This document shows positions 25,473-33,992 of a stretch of 64,000 nt of DNA, one piece after another. Under the pieces are notes generated by a model that searched no databases, was not told the origin of the DNA, and saw only the letters and a program-made list of their open reading frames with translations. This DNA comes from Desulfosarcina widdelii (lineage in GTDB: Bacteria > Desulfobacterota > Desulfobacteria > Desulfobacterales > Desulfosarcinaceae), in assembly GCF_009688965.1 (NCBI RefSeq), contig NZ_AP021875.1, forward strand, positions 6,634,001 to 6,698,000. The letters run 5' to 3'. The position numbers were made by a program, and so were the translations under genes. The stretch's first letter is position 1; every line of letters begins with the position of its first letter.

Positions 25473-25671
25473 TAAAAAAGGTAAGCGTTCACATGGCACT
25501 GCATCTGCTTTGTTCCCGGGCACTGAAGGTTGACCAAAACGTCTGCGTGCCCGGCGCCTACACCTGCGGCACATTGGGCATTTCAACCCCGTAAACGGGT
25601 ACAAAAAAAGAGGTCGGCCGATCCCGGCGGACCACTCCTTTTGGGTATCGACCGGATACCGCTCAATCTGT

Positions 25672-26088
25672 TCAGGCGACCTTGAGAAAGGCCACCTTTT
25701 TGACACCGCTGTTGAATTTCAGCGAATCGCTGATCATCTCCAGATTGTCTCGCAGGGCGGCTTCGCGATGCTCGCCCATGGGGCGGTCGTTTCCGATGGC
25801 GTTTGCCATGGAGGCCAGCAGCTTGACTCGCTGGTAGAACACGTGGTCGAAGTTCATCCCGTCCTTGGCAGGCTGCTCGTTGCGGATGGGAATCAGCTCT
25901 TCCAGGTCGATGCTTTCGGCGGCGATGTAATCAGCGTTCTTGACGATTGCCGATTTGCGGACCGCCCCCAGGGGGTATTTTCTCAGGTAGGTGCGCGCCA
26001 TGACGATCAGCAGTTTGAGCCTTGAAATAAAGATGTGGTCCAGATCCATTTCGGAGGCTTTATCGGGCATTGCCCCGAGCCGCAGCAT
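25672..26088 (-). CDS. Hypothetical protein with two related helical repeats
   Basis: 138 aa from ATG 26088 (GAAAGGAAAGCG upstream). The sequence contains two similar units: DLDHIFISRLKLLIVMARTY (about 16-35) and MNFDHVFYQRVKLLASMANA (about 78-97). Both read DHxFxxRxKLLxxMA, so the protein looks like an internal duplication of a helical module. No named family recognised and no membrane segment or signal. It stands alone between glpD and the RND operon. Confidence 0.55.
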   Translation of the reverse strand: MLRLGAMPDKASEMDLDHIFISRLKLLIVMARTYLRKYPLGAVRKSAIVKNADYIAAESIDLEELIPIRNEQPAKDGMNFDHVFYQRVKLLASMANAIGNDRPMGEHREAALRDNLEMISDSLKFNSGVKKVAFLKVA

Positions 26089-26409
26089 CGCTTTCCTTTC
26101 CGGTTTTCTGTAGGGGGATTGAAGTTTTTCAGTAACACCAAGCAAAAATCGAACCACGCGCCGCAGCCGCCTGAAGAGATGCCGCCATGTGTTTAACCGG
26201 CTTTAATAACGATAAATTCTGAAAAATGCAATTTTGGACCGCTCAAAAAATACTGTTACAAAAAGTTCCTATTGTTTCATTCAGGTTATAGTTTCAAGGT
26301 GTGTTTTTCCGAATCGACCGAACCGATTTCCCCTGCCAAAGATGGCCTGCAGCCGCTCCGAAGAAATATCCCGTTTATGGTTGGCGGCCGGTGCAGATTC
26401 CATGTCAGC
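26089..26409. other. 321-bp intergenic region, no gene seen
   Basis: It separates the hypothetical gene from the 3' end of the RND permease. A locally AT-rich part at about 26200-26300 probably holds the promoter of the minus-strand gene at 26088. No repeat element, RNA gene or convincing terminator was recognised. Confidence 0.4.
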
Positions 26410-29400
26410 TCACCGTGACCGGGGCTCTTCGGGGTGGGAAAAAGAATAGACCGTCGGGATGAGCACCAGTGTAATCAATGTCGATGCCGTCAGGCCACCG
26501 ACCACGGCCCGCGCCAGGGGCGCCTGGGCGTCGGCCCCTTCACCGATGCCCAGCGCCAGGGGCATCAGCCCCAGTATGGTCGTCGACGTGGTCATCAGGA
26601 TCGGCCGCAGCCGGCGGCGACCCGCTTCGACGAGAGCCTCCCGGGGAGGCTGCCCTTCCCGGATCAGGCGTCCGGCCTGGTCCACCAGCAGAATGGCGTT
26701 GTTGACCACGATGCCGCCAAGCATGATGCAGCCGATATAGGACTGTACGTTCAAGGTGGTATGGGTGAAAAACAGCGTCACCAGCACGCCGACCGCGGCC
26801 AGGGGAACGGAGAACATCACCACCAGCGGATCACGGAAGGATTCGTACTGGCAGGCCAGCACCATGTAAACCAGTACCAGCGCCAGCCCCAGTGAGACGA
26901 CCAGCTCCCTGAAGGCCTTCTGCTGTTCTTCGAACGTGCCGGCAACGGTGAGTGCATAGCCGATGGGGCGTGGAATCCGATCCAGGCGCGCCTGTACGTC
27001 GGCGGCTACCGAGCCCAGGTCCCGGTCGGCGACATTGGCCTGGATGGTCACCAGTCGCTGCTGATCCTTGCGGTCGATCAGCAGCGGCCCGCGGCCCGTT
27101 TCCGCCGTCACGACGTTGCGCAGGGCCACCTTTTCGCCGGAGGCGGTGGTCAGCGTCAGGCTGAGGATTTCTTCCAGCGAGCGCTTTTCGGCGTCCTTGA
27201 GCTGCACCAGGATCCGGTAGGCGTTGCCTCCGGTGCGGTATTCTCCGGCTTTGGTGCCGGCCACTGCCGTCTGCAGCAGTTGGGTCACATCGCGAACGGA
27301 CAGGCCCAGATCGGCGACTTTGTTGCGGTTCACGCGGATCATCTGCTGAGGGATACCGGCTTCTAGGCTGGTTTCAAGGTCGGTGATGCCCGCAACATCC
27401 GCAATCAGGTCGGCTGCGCGCGCGGCCAGCGCATCCAGTGTGGCCAGCTCGTATCCCCGAACTTCGACGGTCAGACCCTCCTCACCGCCCAGAACCCGAT
27501 CCAGCAGAAACTGCCCCTGGGGGGCGCGGACGCGGATCTGCATGCCAGGAACCCGGCCTTCCAATCGTTGACGCAGATCCTCTGCGATTTCAGAACTGGA
27601 ACGCCGGCGCTGGACAACCGGCAGCAGGGAGAGGCTGATTTCCCCTTCCGAAGCGGCATCGGCCCGCCATCCCGAGGCGCCCACGGAGACCACCGATGCC
27701 ACGGTCTCGGGCACCGCCGGCTGGACGATGGCCTCCATGATACGGGCCTGGCGGTCGACCAGGTCCAGCCGAGTGCCAATCTCCATCTTACCGGTGATCC
27801 GAACCTCGCTTTCGTCGCTGGGCGGCAGGAACTCGGTGCCGATCAGCGGCAGCAGCAGCAGGCTGGCGGCCAGCAGGGCCAGCGAGATCGTCACCGTAGC
27901 CAGGCGATGGTTCAGGGCAAGGGCCAGCAGATCCAGGTAGGCCTGGGTCATCCTTGAAAAAAGAGAACCGGCGGCGGTCCCCCACCCGTTGGTCCGCAAG
28001 GCCGTCCGACGGCGTCGCGGCCTGTCCGTCAGGAGTCTGGAGGCCAGCATGGGCACCAGGCTCAGGGCCAGGGTCAGGGCGCAGACCAGAGAGAAGATGA
28101 TCACATAGGCCAGCTCCTTGAAAAGAATCCCCGATACGCCGCGAACGAATACCAGGGGCACGAAGATGACCAGGGTCGTGATGGTGCTGGCGATAATCGC
28201 CGTGCCCACCTCCCGCGTGCCCTCCACGGCCGCCTGTGCCGGTGCTTCGTTTAACTCGCTGCGGCGGCGGAAGATGTTTTCGAGCACCACGATGGCGCTG
28301 TCGACCATCATGCCCACCCCCAGGGCCAGTCCGCCCAGGGTCATCAGGTTGAGCGTAAATCCGCCGAAATAGATCAGGGCGAAGGTGGTCACGATGGATA
28401 TGGGGATCGATAGGGAAATCACCAGGGTGCTGCGGATGTTGCGCAGGAAAAAGAGCAGCACCAGGATGGCCAGACCGCCGCCGTAGAGTACGGACCGGGC
28501 CACGTTGGCAATGGATCGTTCGATATAATTGCCCTGATTGATGACCGGCACGACCTCGATCTGGGGGAAGGCTCGGTTGGTGGCGTCGATTTCGGCCAGG
28601 ACACGTTTGGCCACGTCCACCGTATTGGCGTCGGCTTGCTTGCGGATGGCCACGCGCAGGCCGCGTCCTCCGTTGACCCGGACGATGCGGCTCAATTTTT
28701 CGTACGTGTCTTTCACCGTGGCGATCTGGCCCAGCGTGACGGTGCCGTCCTCGCGTTTGACGATAACGGTGTTGCGGATCTGGTCCAGGTCGCTGAATTC
28801 GGCCGGTGCGCGCAGCGTGACCTCGTATCTTCCCTGTTCGATCTTGCCCGTGGGCAGGTCGAGGTTGGCGTCCTGAATGGCTTCGATGACCGTGTCCAGG
28901 GCGAGTCCGACGCCCTTGATGCGGTCGGGGTCCAGTTCGATGCGCACCTCGCGGTTGAAACCGCCCCAGACGTCGACCTGGGCGACGCCCGGAATGCGGG
29001 CGAAGCGATAGCGGATCTGGACTTCGATCAGCTCGGTGAGTTCAACGGGATCCAGTTTGCTGGAGATGCCCAGCAGGACGACCGGAAAGCTGGCGATGTC
29101 GAATTTACGGATACGGGGCCGGACGATGTCGTCGGGCAGTTCGTTGATTTCGTCTTCCAGCTTGCCTTGTACGTCGATCGCCGCGGTGTCGATGTCCGTA
29201 CCCCAGACGAAGCTGACCCGGACGGTACTGCGGCCTTCCGAGGATGTCGACGAGATTTCCTCCACGCCGGGCACCGTCGCGACGATCTCCTCGATGATCT
29301 GGGTCACCAGCCGTTCGATCACCTCGGGGCTGGCTCCCTCGTAGTCGGTCCGGATAGTGAGGGTGGGCAGTTCGATGTTGGGGAGCATGTCGATCTGCAG

Positions 29401-29493
29401 CCGGCTCAGGGAAACACCGCCCAGGATCACCAGGATCAGGGTCACCATGGTGGTGAATATCGGCCGCCGGACGCTGAAACTCGGCAGATTCAT
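26410..29493 (-). CDS. RND efflux permease, HAE1 (AcrB/MexB) type
   Basis: 1027 aa with the RND pattern: helix 1 near the N-terminus (FTTMVTLILVILGGVSL), a large periplasmic loop, helices 2-6 including the proton-relay segment LALGVGMMVDSAIVVLENIF, a second periplasmic loop, and helices 8-12 (YIGCIMLGGIVVNNAILLVD). It uses the proton gradient to export drugs or other hydrophobic compounds across both membranes. Its ATG overlaps the stop of the adaptor gene (ATGA), so the two are coupled. Substrate cannot be told from sequence. Confidence 0.93.
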   Translation of the reverse strand: MNLPSFSVRRPIFTTMVTLILVILGGVSLSRLQIDMLPNIELPTLTIRTDYEGASPEVIERLVTQIIEEIVATVPGVEEISSTSSEGRSTVRVSFVWGTDIDTAAIDVQGKLEDEINELPDDIVRPRIRKFDIASFPVVLLGISSKLDPVELTELIEVQIRYRFARIPGVAQVDVWGGFNREVRIELDPDRIKGVGLALDTVIEAIQDANLDLPTGKIEQGRYEVTLRAPAEFSDLDQIRNTVIVKREDGTVTLGQIATVKDTYEKLSRIVRVNGGRGLRVAIRKQADANTVDVAKRVLAEIDATNRAFPQIEVVPVINQGNYIERSIANVARSVLYGGGLAILVLLFFLRNIRSTLVISLSIPISIVTTFALIYFGGFTLNLMTLGGLALGVGMMVDSAIVVLENIFRRRSELNEAPAQAAVEGTREVGTAIIASTITTLVIFVPLVFVRGVSGILFKELAYVIIFSLVCALTLALSLVPMLASRLLTDRPRRRRTALRTNGWGTAAGSLFSRMTQAYLDLLALALNHRLATVTISLALLAASLLLLPLIGTEFLPPSDESEVRITGKMEIGTRLDLVDRQARIMEAIVQPAVPETVASVVSVGASGWRADAASEGEISLSLLPVVQRRRSSSEIAEDLRQRLEGRVPGMQIRVRAPQGQFLLDRVLGGEEGLTVEVRGYELATLDALAARAADLIADVAGITDLETSLEAGIPQQMIRVNRNKVADLGLSVRDVTQLLQTAVAGTKAGEYRTGGNAYRILVQLKDAEKRSLEEILSLTLTTASGEKVALRNVVTAETGRGPLLIDRKDQQRLVTIQANVADRDLGSVAADVQARLDRIPRPIGYALTVAGTFEEQQKAFRELVVSLGLALVLVYMVLACQYESFRDPLVVMFSVPLAAVGVLVTLFFTHTTLNVQSYIGCIMLGGIVVNNAILLVDQAGRLIREGQPPREALVEAGRRRLRPILMTTSTTILGLMPLALGIGEGADAQAPLARAVVGGLTASTLITLVLIPTVYSFSHPEEPRSR

Positions 29494-30695
29494 CAGTTGT
29501 CGGCCTCGCCGTCGTCTTTGTCCCGGGTTTCGGCCGGGATCGTGATCGGCGAGCCGTCATCCACCAGTTGCTGCCCCAGGGTGACCACCCTTCCGGTCAA
29601 CCCCTCGCCCGTAATCTGCACCCGGCTGCCCTCGTGGATGCCGACTCCGACTTCACGCCAAGCTACCGAATGCCCGTCTTCATTGACGATGAAAACGCCG
29701 TAGCAGTCGTTGCGCCTGGTCAAGGCCTGTTCGGGAACGATGGTGGCATCCGCCAGTCGGGTCAGTACGACGCTGGCACGGATGAACATGCCGGGTTTGA
29801 GGCGGTATTGCGGGTTGTCGACGCGCATTTCGATGCGCGCCTGTCGGGTGGTTTTGCGAAAAACCGGCGCGATGCGATCGATGCGGCCGGTAAAGGTTTC
29901 TTCGGGATAGGCGTCCGTTGTCAGGGTCACCTTCTGTCCGGGCTCGAGACGGGCGTAGTCCCGCTCGGTGACGTACACCACACCGACGATGGGATCCATA
30001 TCCACGATCAGGAGCAGGGGGGCGTTGGCGGCCACGGTCTGACCCTCGTCCACATAGCGTTCGGCGACCGTGCGGCCGTTGTCGCCGCCGGTCCAGTTGG
30101 CGGTCACCTGGGTGTATCCCAGGCGGATGTTGGCGGCCTGCAGGGCCGCATTGGCCTTGGCAACCTGGGCTTCGGCGACTGTCAGCTGGGCCTTTTTGAC
30201 CATCCGCTCCTGGCTGGCGGCGTCGAACTCGGAGTCCGATGCGATGCCGCGCTTGAGCAACGAAGCGGTGCGTTCGAATTCGCGGTCGGCCGTTTCCAGG
30301 GAGCTGCGCGCCTCGGACAGGTTGGCCCTGGCTACTTCCAGGTCGGCCCGGGCCTGGGCCACGGCCTGGACATACTCGCCGTTGTCCAGTTCGGCAACCA
30401 CCTGGTCCCGCCTGACCGTGTCGGCGATATTGACCAGCACCCGCTCCACGCGGCCGGCGACCTTGGGCGCGACGACGAACTCGGCCAGCGCTTCCAATTC
30501 TCCACTGAACATTCTCCGTTGTGCGATCGGTTCCTGCCGGATGGGTGCCACTTCCACCGGAACCGGCTGCAGCCCGCGGGCGCCGCCACCCGAACCGGTC
30601 CGTCCCTGCAGCCGGTCGAAGGTCAACCATCCCAATCCCGCCGCTGCGAGCAGGACAACTGCCATCAACACAGGTTTAGCGCCGCCCGATTTCAC
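29493..30695 (-). CDS. RND periplasmic adaptor (membrane fusion protein)
   Basis: 400 aa starting at GTG 30695 with AAGGA upstream. N-terminal hydrophobic anchor (VLMAVVLLAAAGLGWLTF), then a biotinyl-lipoyl half (VAPKVAGRVERVLVNIADTV), a helical hairpin rich in Ala/Glu (about 115-190), the second lipoyl half (ERYVDEGQTVAANAPLLLIV) and beta-barrel domains. It bridges the permease to the outer-membrane factor at 30938, which is transcribed divergently from the 242-bp shared intergenic region. Confidence 0.92.
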   Translation of the reverse strand: MKSGGAKPVLMAVVLLAAAGLGWLTFDRLQGRTGSGGGARGLQPVPVEVAPIRQEPIAQRRMFSGELEALAEFVVAPKVAGRVERVLVNIADTVRRDQVVAELDNGEYVQAVAQARADLEVARANLSEARSSLETADREFERTASLLKRGIASDSEFDAASQERMVKKAQLTVAEAQVAKANAALQAANIRLGYTQVTANWTGGDNGRTVAERYVDEGQTVAANAPLLLIVDMDPIVGVVYVTERDYARLEPGQKVTLTTDAYPEETFTGRIDRIAPVFRKTTRQARIEMRVDNPQYRLKPGMFIRASVVLTRLADATIVPEQALTRRNDCYGVFIVNEDGHSVAWREVGVGIHEGSRVQITGEGLTGRVVTLGQQLVDDGSPITIPAETRDKDDGEADN

Positions 30696-30937
30696 GCAAA
30701 ACCGTCCTTTTCATGGTCATTTTTCCGGGAGCACGCCTCGATCAAAGGAGGGACCCGGTCAAAGACAAGAGATATGATCGGAATGGATATAGCAGATGGC
30801 AAAGGATTGCTCAACGGAATCCAGCTCAGGCCTTCCGTTTGTCCGATCGGCCCAGTCGGCGGTTGTCATCCCCGAACAAACCCAATATATAGCCGGAAGG
30901 CATTTTTATCGCTCCAATCGATCCGGAAACACAGGAA

Positions 30938-32572
30938 ATGGATATGATGTTCTCAAAAAACTATCGCCGTCTGGTTTTCGTCTGGGGAGTCGCATTGCTG
31001 TCGGCTTCCTGCGCAGGGGTCGATCTCCCTGCCGACCGCAGTACGGACATGGAAATGGTAGGGACTGCCGGCAGCACCGTGCTGCTTACCCAGGGGAGAA
31101 CCAAAGAAAACGAGGCGGAGGCCGTGCCGTCGCTTCCGCCCGGGCCGATTACCATCTCCGTCAACGAAGCCGTTTTGTTGTGCCTGGAGAACAACCGTTC
31201 GCTGGTGGTGGAGCGGTTGACCCCCGCCATCCGGCAGACGGCCGAAGAGCAGGAGAAGGCGGTGTTCGATCCGGTCCTCGATGCCGAGGTCTCCGCCGGC
31301 CGGGTGAAGGGCGAACGCCTGGCCCGATCCGGATCGGAGACGGAGGCCTATACCAGCGATACCGCCGACGGGGCCATATCGCTGGAACGTTACTTCCCCA
31401 GCGGTACATCGGTGGCCCTGGAAGCGGACATGGCGTATACCGATTCCTCGCTCTACGATGACAGCTTCTTCGAGGCCCGTCTGGGAATGACGGTCAACCA
31501 GGCGCTGTTGCGGGGTCTGGGATCCGAGGCCAATCTGGTGCGGCTGCGCCAGGCCCGCCTGGATACGCGCATGTCGGAATACGAGCTGCGCGGGTTTACC
31601 GAATCTCTGGTGGCCGAAGTGGAGCGCACCTACTGGGATTGTGCCCTATCCCGGAGGCAGATCGAAATCGTCGAGGAGTCGCTCAAGGTCGCCCGCCAGC
31701 AACGCGACGAAACCGAGGAATTGATCGCCGTCGGCCGGTTGGCCCGATCCGAGCTGGCCGCCGTCCAGGCCGAGGTGGCTGCGCAGTCGCAGGCCCTCAT
31801 CGAAGCCCGCGCCAACGAGCAGTCCTTTCAGCTGAAGCTGCTGAGGCTGCTCAACCCGCCAGGACCCGATCTCTGGAGCAGGGAGGTGAAATTGATCCAT
31901 CAGCCGACCCTGCCCAGGATCGAGATGGAGGCCGTCGAGCGGCACGTGGCCGTTTCGGCGCGCATGCGGCCGCTGCTGAATCAGGCCCGTCTTGATTTGC
32001 TGCGGGGCGATCTGGAACTGGTCAAGACCCGCGACGGTCTGCTGCCCCTGCTGGACCTTTTCGCCACCCTGGGCAAGAGTGGTTATGCCAATGCTTTCGG
32101 CGACGCCGTCGGCAACCTGGACGGGAACAATTTCGACGCCCTGGCCGGGGTCCGACTGGCCTATCCGATCTTCAACCGCGATGCACGCGCCCGGCACCGG
32201 CAGGCTCAGCTCAGCCGCAAGCAGGCCGAGAAGGCTCTCGACAACCTGTCTCAACTGGTGGAAATGGACGTCCGTTCAGCTTACATCGAAGTTGGACGCA
32301 CCAAGCAGCAGATTGACGCGTCTTCGGTCACCCGCGCCTTCGACGAGGAGAAGCTGCGTACCGAAACCGAAAAGCTGCGCGTGGGAAAATCGACCAGCTT
32401 CCTGGTAGCCCAGGCCCAGCGCGACCTTCTGGCCAGCCGGATTGCCGAGGTGAGGGCCATCGTCAATTACCTCAAAGCCCTGATCGGCCTTTACCGGCAG
32501 GACGGATCCCTGCTCGAGCGTCGCAGGGTCGCCGCTCCCGGGCGGGAACCGGTCTCCCTCTCCAGGAAGTAA
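30938..32572 (+). CDS. TolC-family outer membrane efflux lipoprotein
   Basis: 544 aa; in-frame ATGs at 30944 or 30947 are as likely as 30938 because AGGAA lies directly before the first. Signal sequence with lipobox LLSASCAG. Two long OEP coiled-coil halves follow (FTESLVAEVERTYWDCALSR..., LSQLVEMDVRSAYIEVGRTK...), the mark of TolC-type trimeric tunnels. It provides the outer-membrane exit for the adaptor/permease pair on the other side of the intergenic region, completing a tripartite pump. Confidence 0.9.
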   Translation: MDMMFSKNYRRLVFVWGVALLSASCAGVDLPADRSTDMEMVGTAGSTVLLTQGRTKENEAEAVPSLPPGPITISVNEAVLLCLENNRSLVVERLTPAIRQTAEEQEKAVFDPVLDAEVSAGRVKGERLARSGSETEAYTSDTADGAISLERYFPSGTSVALEADMAYTDSSLYDDSFFEARLGMTVNQALLRGLGSEANLVRLRQARLDTRMSEYELRGFTESLVAEVERTYWDCALSRRQIEIVEESLKVARQQRDETEELIAVGRLARSELAAVQAEVAAQSQALIEARANEQSFQLKLLRLLNPPGPDLWSREVKLIHQPTLPRIEMEAVERHVAVSARMRPLLNQARLDLLRGDLELVKTRDGLLPLLDLFATLGKSGYANAFGDAVGNLDGNNFDALAGVRLAYPIFNRDARARHRQAQLSRKQAEKALDNLSQLVEMDVRSAYIEVGRTKQQIDASSVTRAFDEEKLRTETEKLRVGKSTSFLVAQAQRDLLASRIAEVRAIVNYLKALIGLYRQDGSLLERRRVAAPGREPVSLSRK

Positions 32573-32575
32573 CCC

Positions 32576-32624
32576 GGGAAACGGAAAACGTAACGCTTGC
32601 CGCTGTACGCTTATCGTTTCTGCA
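32576..32624 (+). repeat. Degenerate heptamer array after the TolC gene (7 units)
   Basis: Seven consecutive 7-bp units just past the stop codon, such as GTAACGC, TTGCCGC, TGTACGC and TTATCGT. Units share CGC/CGT at the last three positions. The stretch can also fold weakly on itself and may help end transcription. Confidence 0.5.
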
Positions 32625-33058
32625 ACCATTCAGTACCGGCAGAATACTCGGATGCAATGAGGAGAAGTTCGCCATGATCGAGAACGTCTTCTTTGTGATG
32701 GCATAACCAGCAGGCATGGTATGGTAATTTGAATGGTTCCCGCATGGTTGTCTATTGGATTAATCTCAATTAATCCCGACTCTGCTGATTTACACGACAC
32801 CGGAAAGTTACAAAATGCTATTGCAAGCGACCAGGTGTTATCCGACAACAATATATAGATCAAGACGTATTTAAATGAATTTCAATGTGTTGGAAAGCTA
32901 TACCAACATTATTATCCTTTGAAAATTTACAGGTACCATCAAAGCTGACCATCTATTTCCAACCCCACCAATTAAAATGCCAGCCCCACGAATACGAACT
33001 CATGGGACTGGCGAATTCTCATCTCAAATCCTTCTTGATACCTATTGGCAGGAAACTT
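32625..33058. other. AT-rich intergenic region, no confident gene
   Basis: About 430 bp. Base composition shifts from GC-rich to AT-rich near 32700 and stays mixed until about 36200. A 10-codon ORF with a good SD (GAGGAGAAG, ATG at 32674) may be the stub of a lost gene. Two longer frames here (about 80 codons each) show no family features and unlikely residue composition. Confidence 0.4.
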
Positions 33059-33445
33059 TTAGCCGCCAAGCTTGCTGTTAATGTGGTCGAAAACAATGGT
33101 ATGTTCATGTTGTGGACTGAACAATAAGAACTCGGCATCCTTGTTGACCTTTATTGTATGGCCCGGTGGCCAATAAAACATATCCCCGGCATGTGTATCC
33201 TCCTTCGCTCCATCCGTATAGGTGACCGTTAGATCCCCTTTTATGAGGTAACCCCAGTGTGGTGCCTGGCATAGGTCGTTTTCAAGGCCCTTGAGAAGTG
33301 GAGCGATATCTGTGCCTGCATCCATTTTGAAGTGTTCAGCACCAATTTTTCCGTATGCCGTTGCATCGCCGAAATTCGTCTGTTGGCGGGCCACAGCACC
33401 CGGTGCATTTACCTTTATCGGAACATCGATGGTTTTAATATGCAT
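33059..33445 (-). CDS. Cupin-domain protein
   Basis: 128 aa, a single cupin fold. Motif 1 region reads LCQAPHWGYLIKGDLTVTYT and motif 2 HAGDMFYWPPGHTIKVNKDA; a late EHTIVFDH adds further histidines, so a metal site is plausible. This short cupin type is usually of unknown function (sugar or small-acid binding, or regulation). It stands alone in an AT-rich segment between the efflux genes and the cyclase. Confidence 0.75.
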   Translation of the reverse strand: MHIKTIDVPIKVNAPGAVARQQTNFGDATAYGKIGAEHFKMDAGTDIAPLLKGLENDLCQAPHWGYLIKGDLTVTYTDGAKEDTHAGDMFYWPPGHTIKVNKDAEFLLFSPQHEHTIVFDHINSKLGG

Positions 33446-33832
33446 ATCATTCTCCGTTTACTTGTTTAGAAAAACATAACAACCTTTTTTTATTGGAAAT
33501 TTATTATTAAATGCATCAACTCATTCGCAATCAGGCAGGGAAAAATGAACCATTGAGGTTGTTAATAGTACCACAATGTATTACTTTAAAAATTATTTTC
33601 AAGTTTTGCAGCTTATTCGCTTTCATACTTTCTTTCAGACCGCTTTCCCGATCCTGCTGATTCCACACGTTCACTGCAGAGAACTGCTTCAATTTTTTTT
33701 GTCGAGACAAAGTGTTGGCTCCTTACTCACGGATCTGGTGGCATGTTTCCAGCCTTTTATAGTCAGACAAATCAAAAGAATCGGCGCAGTAGAAATAGAT
33801 GAACAAACAAGGCAACGCTTAAAAGGCCAACC
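33446..33832. other. 387-bp AT-rich intergenic region
   Basis: No gene is supported. An 89-codon frame at 33576-33845 has a hydrophobic N-terminus but no recognisable family and no clear SD. The region holds the upstream sequence of the DUF1059 relic and cyclase gene. Confidence 0.35.
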
Positions 33833-33992
33833 ATGGGAAAAATAATCCACTGTAAAGACATTGGATTTGAATGTGGCGGGGTTGTCGTGACTGAAGTGAG
33901 GAAGAGGTACTGCAAATGGCAGCAGAGCATGCCAGACCGTTCATGGGGTTGCTGAACGGACCTGTGAAACGGTTGAAAAAATGAGGTCGGTC
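33833..33992 (+). pseudogene. Frameshifted DUF1059-family relic
   Basis: Frame 1 from ATG 33833 gives MGKIIHCKDIGFECGGVV, the Cys-containing start of DUF1059 proteins. The similarity then continues in a second frame (EEEVLQMAAEHAR, about 33899-33936) and a third (HGVAERTCETVEKMRSVM, about 33942-33995). Two single-base deletions, near 33895 and 33940, would explain this. The third segment is in frame with the cyclase gene and runs straight into it, so the in-frame ATG at 33981 belongs to the relic and not to the cyclase. Confidence 0.65.

Noticed and set aside
25473..25671. CCCGTAAACGGG hairpin after glpD as a terminator
   Set aside because: Only a 5-bp stem, and on the plus strand it is followed by A's, not T's.
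32630..33127. Two frames of about 80 codons on opposite strands
   Set aside because: They overlap degenerate AT-rich intergenic DNA with no motifs or good starts.
33576..33845. 89-codon plus-strand frame before the DUF1059 relic
   Set aside because: No SD and no recognisable family; AT-rich region. A small membrane protein cannot be fully excluded.
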